Shown: positions 22,640-36,300 of the stretch, piece after piece
Layout of the letters: each line of letters starts with the position of its first letter
Numbering within the stretch: position 1 is the stretch's first letter
From: Apostichopus japonicus
Lineage: Eukaryota; Echinodermata; Holothuroidea; Aspidochirotida; Stichopodidae
DNA: 64,000 bases
Assembly: GCF_037975245.1 (NCBI RefSeq)
Contig: NC_092577.1
Span: forward strand, 4,215,001 to 4,279,000
Direction of reading: 5' to 3'
Notes under the pieces: model-generated
Databases searched by the model: none
Told to the model about the DNA's origin: nothing
Seen by the model: the letters and a program-made list of their open reading frames with translations, nothing else
Made by a program: the position numbers and the translations under genes

Positions 22640-23115
22640 AATGAGCTAAATCGATGATATGTCGATTTAAATAGGTATATGTCAATTTGAGACGCTAGAA
22701 ACTGGTATAAGTCCACGGACATTGACTTCTACCGACTTAATTCAACATATCATCGATTTAAACTGGTAGATGTAGATTTAAATGGACATATCATCGATTT
22801 AATTTACATATCATCGATTTAAATCGACATATACCAGTTTCATTCTACATATCATCGATTTAAATCGACATATACCAGTTTCATTCTACATATCATCGAT
22901 TTATTTTACTTATCATCGATTTAAATCGATGATAAGTAAAATAAATCGATGATATGTCGAAGTAAACTGGTATATGTCGATTTAAATCGATGATATGTCG
23001 AATGAAACTGGTATATGTCGATTTAAATCGGTAGAAGTCAATTTCAGCTGCTGGAAACTGGTATAAGTCGAAGGAAACTGGTATATGTCGATTTAAATCG
23101 GTATAAGTCGATCTC
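22640..23115. repeat. long palindromic array built on ATCGATTTAAATCGAT
   Basis: A tandem series of roughly 40-bp units (CATATCATCGATTTAAATCG, ACATATACCAGTTTCATT) is mirrored around a centre between 22922 and 22923. The central 70 bp (22888-22957) is a perfect palindrome with 35-bp arms, and imperfect symmetry extends to about 22640 and 23115. The frame on the minus strand (22893-23171) is a by-product. It could be a fold-back element or an array that has inverted. Confidence 0.85.
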
Positions 23116-23688
23116 CGATGATTTGAGACTGATGGCCCGCCATACATCTCAGGTCCAGCTAAAGATAACAATTAAGGTATCACGTTTCATTACTGTCTGC
23201 ATTTTGTAGCGACACGAACAAAACGTCACTTGCAAGCAACAGAAAGTTAACTTTTTCAGATGGCCGCACGCGGTTTGGGGCGATTTTTCAATGCCTTTTA
23301 ACTTTGATATTATCGAATGATGGGTATCTAAGCGTGCTTTCACAGAGGCAGCGGAAGAGAGTTCAATCTAGGGAGGAAGTGGAAGGGGAGGGAGTGGTTG
23401 GGGGGGGGTAGGGAGAACACTCCCAATGCTAGTTGGAGACATTTATGACTGGTTAAGCCATAAAGATAGATCAAATCGTCCAAACGCCTCTAATATAATA
23501 TAGATAACACGCACCGCGGTGTGTGATATCGTCATTTATCGATATTTTCACGTATTTACATCTTCTCTGTGTGAATGTGTTGACTTTTCTGCTGTCAACT
23601 TTGACAGAGTTTTGGATTTTATTTTGTGTGGTGTGCCGTAACTTTTGTAATGACATTTCCCTTTAGCCTACACTTTGATACTGTTGCT
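23116..23688. other. intergenic, nothing recognisable
   Basis: About 570 bp with a G-rich stretch near 23371-23412; no gene seen. Confidence 0.5.
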
Positions 23689-23724
23689 ATAGTGACAGAC
23701 TGCTGCCGTAGCTAGACTGTTGCC

Positions 23725-23726
<2 letters not shown>
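23689..23726. repeat. 38-bp flanking direct repeat of the LINE (left)
   Basis: Begins ATAGTGACAGACTGCTGCCG and is identical to 25472-25509. It bounds the LINE exactly at its microsatellite tail. Confidence 0.85.
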
Positions 23727-23764
<38 letters not shown>

Positions 23765-25471
23765 GACTTATAATGCGCACACACCACTCAAAGAATGTTC
23801 ATGTCGCAATGTACAATTAGAAATGATACAAATAATACAGAATAATACAAAACAATGACAAAAGAAAAACTTAATTGTACAAGATCATATAAACGCTTTT
23901 GTCATTAGGTGGGATTTGATGCTCTTCTTAAAGTTAGAGAGAGTAGCTGCTTGTCTGATTTATAAGGGAAGTTGGTTCCATAAGCGAGGGGCAGAAACAA
24001 TATATGACCTACCCCCCAAGAATGTTTGGACTTAATTTCAGATAATAAAAAATTGAGAGCCGGATTAATTACGAGAGGGGACAAAAAACGTAACAAGTCA
24101 GAAATATACATTGGACCATGTCCTTTAAGTGATTTATAAACAATAAGGAGAATTTTATACATAATACGATATTTTACAGGTAGCCATTGCAGGTTTTTTT
24201 AAGACAGGGTGGATATGACAATGCTTATGAGAATGAGTTACAATACTTGCAGCTGAGTTCTGGATTAATTGGAGTCTATGAATCTGTTCTTGTGGAAGAC
24301 CGAGAAGTAAAGAATTGCCCATATCCAACCTTGAAGTGATAAAAGAATGTACAATTTGTTCAGTTGCCTTATCATTTAAATATTTTCGTAATTTGTAGAT
24401 GCCTCTGAGATGAAATGCAGCAGAACTTGTTGTTATTTTGGAAATGTGGCGTTTCATAGACATATTGGAATAAAAAATTACACCAAGATTACGCGCATGA
24501 GTGGAAGGGCGAACCTGAACATTACCAATTGATATGCATGGAATATTAATTTTAGCAAGCTGATGACAAGAACCAAAAAGCAAAAACTCAGTTTTTTCTT
24601 CATTAAGCTTCAAAAAATTACGTCTCATCCACAATCGGATATCATTGATGTAACTTTCAAGGCATCTGATGGCTTTAACACTCTCATCTTGACAAGGACT
24701 GAAATCAATGTAAATCTGGGTATCGTCTGCATAAACGTGATATGAAATATTGTGCTTCGTCAAAATTCTACGAATTGGCAGTGTATAAATAGGGAACCAC
24801 ATGGGGTCCAAGGACTGAACCCTGCGGAACTGAATATTCCATGTATACAGGATTGGATAATTCATCCCCAATACAAACATATTGAGGTCGCCTGTTTAAA
24901 TATGAGTTGCACCACTCCAGAGCAACAGCATCTATACCCACGAAACTATTCAAACGCGAAAGCAGAATTTCATGGTCCACAGTGTCGAATGCGGCACTCA
25001 AATCTAAAAGGACCATAGCCACTATTCTACCATTATCCATTTCAGAAAGTATATCGCTGCTTACTCGAAGTAGAGCAGTCTCAAGACCATGAATAGCTCA
25101 ATAAGCAGATTGAAATGGATCATAGACATCATTGGTAGGCCTATTCTTATGATCAGTAATGCGACTAGAAATAATGCGTTCAATAGTTTTCCCCAAGAAT
25201 TTTAGGTTTTCCACTGGTCTGTAATTCTTAAAACTTTTTTATCTAAGCCATCTTTCTTAAGAAGTGGCCGAATATGTGCAACCTTAAGGCTATCAGGGAA
25301 CACACCTCGTTGAATGGATTTGTTAATGATAATAGATATATATGGCACAATCACATTTATACATTTCTTAAGCAAGTATGTAGGTAATGGGTCAAGTTCA
25401 CATGACTTTGAAGGTGAATTCATAATAACATTATCAACTTCTTGATTATTTGTAAGACGTAATTTATGTCC
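23727..25471 (-). mobile_element. 5'-truncated L2/CR1-like LINE
   Basis: On the minus strand, fragments of a non-LTR reverse transcriptase appear in order. A segment with LPTYLLKKC and PLLKKDGLD (25202-25423) is followed by LLDLSAAFDTVDHEILLSRL and VPQGSVLGP (24768-25040), YADDTQIYI with the catalytic aspartates and LNEEKTEFLLFG (24155-24880), and a C-terminal thumb-like part (23905-24162). At least two frameshifts (near 25225 and 24790) and a stop near 25095 break it. No endonuclease part is present, so the copy is 5'-truncated. The minus-strand 3' end is an (ATT)n tail (23724-23763), as in L2/CR1-type elements. The 38-bp flanking repeat is consistent with target-primed insertion. Dead copy. 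Confidence 0.88.
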
Positions 25472-25509
25472 ATAGTGACAGACTGCTGCCGTAGCTAGAC
25501 TGTTGCCAT
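25472..25509. repeat. 38-bp flanking direct repeat of the LINE (right)
   Basis: Identical to 23689-23726. Beyond it GGTGACAGACTG repeats part of the same sequence, so the site may have been a local repeat before insertion. Confidence 0.85.
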
Positions 25510-26598
25510 GGTGACAGACTGATGACTACAGTCTATCCATTTGATAGGTTTTATACCGACGGCTGTTTTTCCCCTATGTAAAGTCAGTTTAACTAGAACT
25601 GCATTTGCCCGCAGATACGCAGTATTGTAGTGCGCATGGAGTGCTTGTAGTATTAGGAAGAACTTTTCGGTTGTTCATGGTTTTATTTGGGGGGGGGGGG
25701 ACAACACACCGGGGAGTATAGTCATGTAGGTACCTACAAAGTGAGGGCGCTTGTGAGCGATGTGACAGGCTCAGAATAAGTTGCCTACGCAGCTAGCCTA
25801 TGAAAACTGCAATGTGTACAGAGATAATATGAAGCTTTTCGTTTTAACGTCCAGTCATGTAGGTATCGTTCACTTGGCCAGTAATGCCAATATTGCAGTG
25901 CGCAATCGTACTACAATAATACGACTATGCAGTACACACTGCACTAAATGCTGCATAAGGTAAACTCAGAGACGGACTTGCGGTGATCTAAGCCCTCCGA
26001 CAAACAAAAACGGTGATTGTGCCAACCCCCCACCCCCACCGGGCCCCCTACATGCCGGGTTCTCATGGAGTTGTTTAAAGTGATGACAAATGAGGCCACT
26101 AGACTGCTAATTGGCCCTAAAAGCACTTTCAGATTGCCCGACCGGTGAGTCTAACCCCCTGGGTAAAAATGGCCACAATATTTAAAACATCTTACAACGT
26201 ATTCAGAACTGACTTTGCAATATTTGGGAGAAGAAGCCGAGGTCATCAACAAGTTAGCGTTAAAGGAACATTCCATGCACTAATCATTAATTTAAAGCTA
26301 GGTAGTTTGAAAACAGGAATAGCTTATAACTATGTTCTTAGCAGTTTTATTATTATTGTTACCCCCTTATTTTGACCTTGAAATGTCAATACTTAAGTTT
26401 TGCCTAAACTCAGAATTTAAATAACAGCATACGATATAAAGGATTTTCGCGTTTGATTTCAAATGACGGTAAAATAATTACCATGCCAACAACAACAATA
26501 AGCCTATAGTATTTACTTTCGAATTTCCAGTGAATCACTGTTAACCTGTTTTGATTCCAGTCAACGTACTGTGACTAGCTTTATTGCTTCGATGTATG
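25510..26598. other. intergenic, nothing recognisable
   Basis: About 1.1 kb with a G run near 25689-25700 and a C-rich patch near 26018-26055; no supportable gene. Confidence 0.5.
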
Positions 26599-26606
26599 CA
26601 CTAAAA

Positions 26607-26947
26607 CAAGGGCGTAGGAACAGGGGGGCTGGGGGGCGCCAGCCCCCCAGTGAAAAATGTGGAGGGGCGGAAGTATCATTCCGCCCCCCCCCCGCTTCGC
26701 AAGTCAGAAAACCCCTTTTTCATTTCCAAATGAGAAAACAAATCTCATTTGGAGCACCAAATTGCATCTAAGGCCTGGTGAAAATACAAAATTAAGTTTA
26801 CAAAATGGAGTGGGTGTTGAAGTGTGCTACATTGCACCAAATTGCATCTGAGGCTTCCTGGAAATGCAAAAAAATCCCTTAGATCCCTCTCCAGGCGGGC
26901 CATCAGTCTTCAGCCCCCCCACTCAAAAGTACCTTCCTACGCCACTG
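26607..26947. mobile_element. hAT-like MITE
   Basis: 341 bp between perfect 8-bp duplications CACTAAAA (26599-26606 and 26948-26955). The ends are CAAGGGCGTAGGAA and, on the other strand, CAGTGGCGTAGGAA, followed by G-rich (left) and C-rich (right) blocks. No coding capacity. Confidence 0.85.
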
Positions 26948-26955
26948 CACTAAAA

Positions 26956-29356
26956 CATAGTATCAAATGAAGAAAAAAGATGAAATATGTTATACCGTTT
27001 TTACTTCTTTTCAGTCAGAGAACTTAATTGATTGGTCAAAATGGGCTATGACGATTGTCCAATCAACACAGGGGAAATCATGTTTCAATATATGTAATAT
27101 GAGATCGATATGCATTTTTTCATGATCGAACCAATAGAACAACAACAAAAAAGTGTGGTGAGTTCATGGCCGGGGAAACTGTAAGTTTTGTTCAAACGTT
27201 GGATCTGTGCCATACATGGCCAAGAAGGGAGAAAGGTGTTAGTTCATTCCGTCGCATCGATTAAAAATGAATACATCCATTAAAATCTTCGCCATATATG
27301 ATGTACGTAAGTGATGATGCCTCCAGGGAGCATCCGTAGGGTATGTTCAAGTATGAAATTGACAATTTTTTTTAATTACTTCGTTCTTATACAAAGTAGT
27401 GTTACGCGCAGACTTAGGAAACTTCGATTATAATCGAATAAGAATTTTTCCATAGCCTACTCTTTTTCCATTTTTTTTTGGTCTCCATATGAATTGTCTT
27501 ATTTTTTTATAATTTCAATAGATTAACAGTGATTTCTCAAAGTCATATAACAGGATGCTAGAACACAGCTTCTATTGATCATAGTCAGTCTAGGAGACGG
27601 CGATGGTTATGATAAAATGTGACAATGTTATGTGCTTTCACGGAATACCTATATTGGCGCAGATATCGGGGACGAAAGTGTTCCCTATATACGTCTCTTT
27701 ATTTATTTGAATTTTCTCTTATATTTATTTGAATCTTGTTTTCCTTTTGAAAGGATTAGCAGTGATTTTCTTAAAGTCATACAAACTAAGAAAGAGACGG
27801 TGCTCGTCAGGGGATGACAGGGGCATAAATTGCTATACCGGGTCAGTAATATTGCCGGTGGCGACGGGATCTTGTAACAAATGGCGCATTTTGAGTCTCG
27901 AACGAAATTAACATATATAGCATCTTCTGTAACCGAGAGGAAATTGACGCCCTCGGGACCATTTAGTGCGTCGGTAAACCGGTAGAGAAAAATCCGCACC
28001 TGACACTGATCAAAATTGTCTGTTAATGCTTTTTATTATTCCGGAACTTAAGAAAGACATTTGCATCTAGATTTAATAGAAACTAACTTCTTTATTCATG
28101 CAAACAACCATATAGGCGGTGGACTGTGTTAACCACTGCCTTGTATGTAGCAAGCTGGAGTCCCTTTGGACTGACAGTAACAGTAACAGTAACCACCCCC
28201 CCCCCCCCCCCCCATGACCAGTTTATGAGAAAAGTAATTCCGCAAAGTGGTAGGCAGGCTCAAGCAGCTTTCTTCTGTTACCAAAACTCACAATATAATT
28301 TTAAAAAGTTAGGTTGTCTTTCTTGCCTATTATTAACAACCTGCTGCTTTCATTTTTTCTTTCATTTTAGGTTTATTTCTTACTATTTTTCTTTGTTTTT
28401 GCTTTCTAAAGTATCAAACAAACAAAAAAAAACAAAAAAAGAGATTTTGTGTTCTTCAAATAAAACAAATCTCTCCTCTATGAAATTGGCACTTTTTTCT
28501 GTAAAGGTAATATCTCTTTAATGAGTATAGCCTATGATTGATTTTCTGTTAACGTCATGATATTACTTTGAACAACAATTAATAAACCGTGTCATGATAT
28601 GTTATTTTTACGTTAATAAGGTACGTTATGATTGAGCGAATGTGATCAAACTTCAATGATATCCCATGCGTGGGGGAATCTGAATTACGACAATGCACAA
28701 AAGAAAAAAAAAATGATTGATGTCTGTGACAATGCGTGACGGAATACACATATTAACCAAGGAAACCGAACACATAATTTTAAAATGTTAAGTCTCAGCT
28801 TCGAGACAAGGATATGTGGAGGAATGAACTTGGATCAATGAATAATTGCGTTACACGAATCTTCGTCTGAGTCGAAGATCTGACGTACCACGACGAAAAG
28901 TGATGGATTACTGAACGTTTCGGTGGGTTGCCAAACTTCGGAACAATTATCTAAACATTTTCGGAGCTCGCCGACGGACGAAAAGATAAACTAACTATTA
29001 ACGTTTTTTAAGACCACGTCGGTAGTCAAAGTAATCTTGCATACATTCTGAACATCGATTTAATTCTAATGGGTTGGAGCTCGGGTGGGTTGGGGTTCTG
29101 GTGGGTTGGGGTTCTGGTGGGTTATGGTAAGGTTGGTGGTGGGGTGGGGTCATGACTAAGTCATCGTGGAAGATCTTTTTAGGAAATTCCGTAAGTATAT
29201 ATTTATTTATACGAGGCACATCAGATATCAAGTCAACAAGTTTTAGTAACAATCGTAACAGAGTCGCATATAAATAAATTGTACAAAATATTGTTATGAC
29301 GTAATATATTTGTAATTGCCAGGAACTTAGCCTGCCCTTTCAGTTGGTAGATCACT

Positions 29357-29439
<83 letters not shown>

Positions 29440-30091
29440 TTGCCGATTACTCTTTAACAACATATGGACATCTATTTTATCCCTATTGGCTGTCCACATT
29501 CTACACCTCTCTACGTAGTCATTTGTATCCTATGGGTTTACATTGCGTTACGTATTAAAACAGTGGTTCGTAATTTGATATTGATCTACTTTTAGATGAA
29601 ATCCATTCTACCCAAATTTTAAATACAATTTAGTTCAATGTATGGAAGATTTCAAACTTTTTTTCTCTCTAATTTACCTACATGGGACTGGGAGACAAAT
29701 GATAACAGAAGCAGCAGGAGTTTCAAGTTGATTAATTTTAATTTTAAGTTGTATTAATTTAGGAAGGTTTGGTTACATAAACACAAGCAAACAAGCCTTT
29801 GCTACAACCCTGATCTCGTTTTTTAAGTGCACCGTCGAATAAGCTAGTTAGGAGTTACACGATAGCCTAGTTTAGTATTTCGCAATGGATCAATTGGATC
29901 AAATTGAATATGTACGTGATCCTACTCTTATAATACAGCGATGTAGTCTACGTACACTAACGTGTTAGGGAACAGTACTACCGTGCATTGGGCACCTAAT
30001 CAACCAGAATGCTAAAATGCATTGTGGTTTCGATGATGTATCATGACCAGTTTTCTTCATGAATCTGACGTAATATAAAGTGAGGATGTAC
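26956..30091. other. intergenic, mostly featureless
   Basis: About 3.1 kb. It holds (GTAACA)n/poly-C near 28176-28213, a G-rich run of GGGTTGGGGTTCTGGTG units near 29071-29150 and a (TA)n microsatellite at 29359-29434. Frames such as 28998-29252 (minus) and 28126-28521 (plus) run through simple sequence and carry no familiar motif. Confidence 0.5.
29359..29434. repeat. (TA)n microsatellite
   Basis: About 76 bp of uninterrupted TA. Confidence 0.95.
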
Positions 30092-30580
30092 ATGTTTACA
30101 AGGGTTTCACGATTTTACCTCTGATGAACCCAAATGACCTCCACCAAAAGCAGCAGTCTTCTTTAACTCAATGTGGTACTTCTACACACTAAATTAAAGG
30201 TCGGCCCAAGCTTCCAGTATTGCGATATCATGTTTACAAGGTTTTCACTATTTGACCCCTGATGACCCCATATGACCTTTGACCTCCATTAAAAACAATA
30301 AGCTTCTTGTATTCATTGTGGTACTGCTACACGTGACATGAAATATGAAATTGGTCAGACCTTCCCTTCTTGAGATATCGTGTTTACAAGGTTTTCACAA
30401 TTTGGCCCCTGGTGACCCTAAATGACCTTTGACCTCCACCAAAACAATAGGCTTCTTGTACTCAGTGTGGTACATCTATAGACTATACACATGAAATATG
30501 AAATTGGCCTGACCTTCCCTTCTTGAGATATCGTGTTTACGAGCTGGGCGTCACAAACGCTCTCACACACACGCATACAC
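30092..30580. repeat. three tandem 140-160-bp units plus CA-rich end
   Basis: Units start near 30092, 30231 and 30371, each with TGTTTACAAGGTTTTCAC, TGACCTTTGACCTCCA and a TTGAGATATCG-type end; a fourth breaks off after TGTTTACGAGCTGGGCG into a CACACACG run. Degenerate AGGTCA-like hexamers (TGACCTTTGACCT) recur in the units. Confidence 0.8.
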
Positions 30581-31163
30581 CATCATGAATGCATATGTTA
30601 CGATTATCATCAAAACCAATGATAACGAGGACCGAAAGATTTTTCCGAAATTTACTTATTTTAATCTTAAATCGATGTGTAAAAAACAGGTTACTCTCCT
30701 CGCAATTGTTGGCATATGTCTGTGGCTTCTGTTGGGTGTATTCCATTCAACTTGGAACCATCACAAAATAGGACGTTAGCCCTAACCGAAAATATTAGTT
30801 TCAGACACGTTATCGGTAGTAAAATGCGTTTTCCACTGCGTTGGAGTTATATCATGGTTTAGCTAGCATCTAAACCTTAAAGGAATAACGAAGGCAGGAA
30901 TCAAAGAAAATACATATTATTCAGTAACCTCGAAACTATCTAATTTTCGTTTTTAAGTTAACCGCTTTCTGTTGGACTGAATACGCTCGCTTAGAAAAAT
31001 TGGTTCCTAATGCCTAACCACAATGCACAGTAAGCCGCCATTTATTATGCAATACGACTGAAATTCCATCTTGATGACTTCAGGGGAGGAACAACTCTCG
31101 TAACAAAGTCTTTTACGGTTTGGTAGACTCCCGTGGAATATATTCAGCCCTGACCTGACCTTC

Positions 31164-31470
31164 TTAAATAAAGTCCTCCTAAATGGCTTGACCAATTTTC
31201 TTCAAACTTGGTAGGACAATGGTCAATGATACCAACGGTCACATGTTCAAAGTTCAAATGAATAAATATCGTACAATTTTGTGCAAATAAAAAAAAGTCC
31301 TCCTAAATAGCTACACCGATTTTCTTTCAACTTGGTAGGACCATGGTCAATGATGCCAAAGATGCCATGGTCACATGATCAGAGTTCAAAAGTCAAATGT
31401 TCAGTACAATTTGTGCAAAAGAAAAAAAATAAATCTTTCATGACTTGAGTCAACTTTTTTCAAACTTGGT
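31164..31470. repeat. tandem units of about 130 bp
   Basis: Two full units and a partial one, each with AAAGTCCTCCTAAATGGCT, TTTCAACTTGGTAGGAC and AATGGTCAATGAT, beginning near 31164 and 31298, with a remnant from about 31426. Non-coding. Confidence 0.75.
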
Positions 31471-32149
31471 AGAAAAAAAATTATCCCATGGTAGGATTTT
31501 CATACCACTTAATTGTACCACTCTCATTGGTAAATGATTACATACATAATTACATAACAATAATTACATAACAACAACAACAAAAACCAAGGCAATTCAT
31601 GAATACATGCTCATTCTGAATATTTATTTCTCAAGGTATGGTTTGAATACTTCTTGTTCACAAAATAAAATGAAACCAAGGTGTCATATGGAATAAAATA
31701 TCGTCATATAAAATGGTTTGGTAAAATTGCAGGGTTGTTTTATAGGTACGAAAAAGAAATTATACTGTACACAAATACATAGGCCTATATCACATAGCAA
31801 GAAATGAAAATAGGGACCAAAATAAAAAAAAAAGTGGTTAAATAATGTGAAATATTATTCAAGACTTATATGTAACATGATGAAGGACAATGTCATCAGG
31901 AACAACCACAACCAACCAATAATAACAATATTTATTTGACTTGCAAAAAGATGTCTTTTAATGTTGCTCATCATGCCAGTATTAACCCTTTTCATAGAGG
32001 TTTGGTTTAGGTTAAAACTTCATAACAAATTTTGGAGATTGTCATTACATTGTGGATTCTATTCAATATACCAAATTCCCATGACAACCAGTTATATGTT
32101 ATTATTCCTACAAAAGCTTCTCATAAATGTCTTATGAGGATACCTGTAT
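31471..32149. other. intergenic, AT-rich
   Basis: About 680 bp without a recognisable feature; short CAA runs near 31560. Confidence 0.5.
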
Positions 32150-32730
32150 AGTTTGTGAGAATGCTATGAGAATATGTGAGTTTACTATCAGAGATTCCAA
32201 AGTGCAATGAAATCTTATGAGAATCACACAAACACCAACAGGCGGTCTCAAAAATACTAAAAACATCTTGTGAGAACGCCACTATAGCTTGTGAGTATGC
32301 CATGATAACCAGTGAGTATAAAATCCAAGCTTGCAAAAAGCTTGCAAGAATGGCACTATAGCTTGTGAGAATACACAAGAACTCCATTATGGCTTGTGAG
32401 AATACACAAGAATGCCATTATGGCTTGTGAGAATACACAAGAACGCCATTATGGCTTGTGAGAATACACAAGTACGCCATTATGGCTTGTGAGAATGCAT
32501 AAGAATACCACTATGGCTTATGAGAATACACAAGAATACCAATAGAGCTTGTGAGAATACACAAGAATACCACAATAGCTTGTGAGAATGCACAAGAACA
32601 CCACTATAACTTGTAAGAATGCATAAGAATGACACTATAGCTTGTAAAAATACCATCATAACTAACGAGTATACTATAAGAGCTTCCAAAAACTTGCCAG
32701 AATGCCATTATAGGTTGTGAAAATACTATG
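32150..32730. repeat. 31-bp minisatellite
   Basis: About 18 copies, best preserved at 32360-32600, of a unit reading GCTTGTGAGAATACACAAGA then ACGCCATTATG. It lies 3' of the ZC2HC1A-like stop codon on that gene's strand and could be in its 3' UTR or flank. On the minus strand it gives long open frames without meaning. Confidence 0.85.
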
Positions 32731-33394
32731 ATATGGGGGGAGAGACTGCCATTTGCCTCCCGTTCTTGTGAAATTCTCAAAATAACACTTTTCATAAAAT
32801 GGAAATACCCTTCAAATCAAATTTTTATTTCCATTTTTAAAGGGGAAAAAAAAAAACATTTTTTGAAATATGATATTTTGATACATATGATATTTTTTGA
32901 TATATGAAAAAAAAACAGGGAAATGTCTGTTTAATGCAAAATGTAATAAGAAAGTGTATTGTGTGGGTTATTAGCAATACATATTCATGTAAAGTATGGT
33001 TAAATTCATAAACATTATGCTGACAATATACTGCCTACCTATTCCTACCTGTACACACACTTTGCTAATTGTCATACAAACTACTCTGAAGCCCTATCCT
33101 GTACTTAATTAATGTGTGTTTACGTTGCAGCCAATTCTTTCATCAATATTGGTTAGTTTGCTACAGCGACCGTCTTGTGTTTGTAGCCATACACTCATCT
33201 CCAGCTTTGCGACAATTGGCAGAACAGAAAGTTCTCGTCCAGTCTGTATATCTATTGTAGAAGCTCATATCATTCAATTGACATCGTTCACCAACGTTAA
33301 ACTTTTCTTGATTTTGACTTGCTGCTGGTACAGGAGAACACATTCTCCTACAATCAGAGCCCGGTCTGTGGTGTCTTATCTGACCTTTGACCTC

Positions 33395-36300
33395 TCATTC
33401 GAGGTAAGGCCTTTTGGTACCGCATTCGCAGCAAAACTTTGCATGGGGTACGGGATACTTTGTGCCGCACTCGTAGCAGAATTTGGAGGGCCTTCTACCG
33501 ATACTTTCTAAACTACTTTTTCGGGACAGAGGAGGGGTTGGCGTCCGACCCGTGAGAGGACTGCTTCTGGAAAAGTAGAAAAAGAGAAAAACCAATTTGA
33601 AGAAGAGAACATGTCTCCCATGATATTTAAACCGTATTTTAGTTGGTTTGCTTTTACAGACAATAGTTGGATAATATACCCGCATGCATTAACTGCCCTT
33701 ATGAGTATGGAAAATTTGTTGTAGTAGGCGGGATCTGTTCCAGTTGGCTGGGCCTGTGTTTAGCAGACAGGGTCTGCTCTAGTGCATGTGTGAACTGCCT
33801 CCTCGAATAGTACAAGACACATGGATAATATATTGTAGTACAGTAGGCGGGGTCTGTTCCAGAAGGCAGGGCCTGTCTTTAGCAGACAGGGTCTGCACTA
33901 GTGTATGTGTTAACTGCCTCCTCGAATAGTAAAACATACATGGAAAACATATTGTAGTAGGCGGGGTCTGTTCCTGTAGACAGGGTCTACCCTAGTATTT
34001 GTGTTTACTGTCACCACAAATACTTCATTAAAGTATGGACAACACATAACAGACCTAGTATGCCAATATCTTATAGCAGGAAGGGTCTCCTCAATTAGAA
34101 CCGTACAATATGGACAAACACAATTTCTACTATGCAACGGGATCCATATCATTAGTAAATCAAAGTTTAGATTGTTTTTTATTGAAAGTGAAAGTGATTT
34201 CTGACAACCAGGGTTGAGCCTGGGGTAAAAAAAAAATCACGGAACTTTTGCAAAAATTGCGGTATAGGCTCCAGTTTGCGTATGCTACAGTGTGTTAGGA
34301 TAATAGTTTTTGTCCGTGAGGTAGAAAAGAAATCATGGGTATTCCGCGAACTCGCGGAAAAATCTCATGCCTGGACAACATACCGGTCACTGTTAGCTGA
34401 TTTGACTTTGTGGTGTGGAAAGATACGGCTACTTCTGGAATGATATCCATTTGTCAGTGGCGATGGCTCTGAGATGTTTTCATCCCCGGTTGAATCATCA
34501 TATTCATCTTCGCTGTAATTTCTGCAAAAGTATAGAAAATTTGGCAAAACAAAACAACACGTTTCCATAATTATAATGGCAGTCAAAACTAAGAATACAA
34601 TAAGAAGATATGCTTTGTATGTTTCATGAAAATAGCAAAAGAAAATAAGTGAAAACGTTTTGCACAACGACTCGAACTGAAAAGACAGCGAATCTATATT
34701 GATTTTTCTGCCTTCAAATATTACAGCTCTCAAGCAGAAAGATATTAATGAGAACAAAATAACTGGAAAAATCATGAACGTTTTCTGACAGAGCAAGGTA
34801 TTTCTTTGTCGTTTTAAAATTCAAAGAAAAGACAACAGTTACATTAGCTACTGTATGCATTTACGCAACTGGATGAATTACGAACTAGCGCCCTCACTTT
34901 ACTCAACCTCTCCAAAAATGAAAACCATCAGTGACAGTTGGATGGCATTCTAGAGAACACTAATCTAACACCAAAAATCATCTTTCTTGATACATACTAC
35001 TGTATGTTATCAAACAGGATCTGGGGTTTTTGTTGCTCGGATGTCAGACATACACACATAGAAGTATATATGATTAAAAAATTGGGTCAATTGAGGCAAG
35101 TTTAGAATGCTTTAGGCATTCCATGAGCAGCATACGAAATTGTTTACTAATATTTGCTTTATATATAGCGCTTTATACCAGCGACATGTCTCAAAGCGCT
35201 CTACAGACGTTATATTACCCCTGGTCAATAATAACCTGTCCCACAGACAATCCCTCCAGTCGGCAGCAGATATATACTGCGCACAATTACAAGTTACCTC
35301 ACAGGTATACCCATTTAATCCCTGGGTGGAGAGAGGCAAGTGAGATAAAGCATCTTGCCCAAGGAAACAACGTAATGAACTAGGCAGGAATCGAACCAGT
35401 AATCCTTGGATCACGAGTCCGACGCCTTAGACAATTGGCCACCACGCTCTATAGCGAGTAAGGGAGGATTGTTTACAAGAGAAAAACTTTCTGGCTGTCA
35501 TAGAGTGTGTAAGCTATCCAAATATGGGTAGGGTGTAGCTAGTGAGAACGTCTACAAGGACTTAGAGACCAAGATACTTGCTTGACATAGTGCGTAAAAT
35601 CAATGGGGAAGTTATATATGTATTATGCTACCTTTAGAGCAATCAGCTCATTCAAATATTATGTGGTGCTAATTGTGTTGTATTCAACAGACTTTTTACA
35701 CTCTCCCATCCAGAGCATTTGAAAATATTCAGGAATTGGCAGATAGTTGGCCTCTCTATTTATATATTTTATCGAGGTGTACCACATGTAACTGTTTCAG
35801 AACAAAAACGAAAACGTTTTGTACCTTCTCCTTAGAGAGTCTCCACTGTTATTCCTTCCGGGCTTCCTGACTATCGGTCTCTCCAAGCTACTGCTTCTGG
35901 CCTTAGGACCACTTAGCGATGAAGCTATGACAATAGCAATAGAATATGAGGGAAACGACATTATTATTGTTTTATTTATTTGTTAGTAAAACTGTTGTAT
36001 TGCCATGGAAGGGTCGGACAACGTTGACATTGATTGTGGCAATAAATGTAAGACACGCACAAATAGCGTCAGTATTTTTCATAATTTTGTTCTCCAGTTA
36101 TATAAGATGTACAATTATACTACACCCCCCCATCCCCTACCCCATCACAAACTATACCACACCCCCCATCCCGACCCCATAACAAACTATACCACAACCA
36201 TCCCATCCCCTACCCCAATCCCATCACAAACTATACCACACACCCCTATCCCCTACCCCAATCCCATCACAAATTTATCATAACCCAACTTGACCTCTCT

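Noticed and set aside
28998-29252. 84-codon minus-strand frame with Pro/Thr repeats
   Set aside because: The Pro-rich part is a GGGTTGGGGTTCTGGTG simple repeat read backwards, and there is no supporting exon structure.
33116-33511. 131-codon plus-strand frame
   Set aside because: Antisense shadow of the last exon of the ZC2HC1A-like gene.
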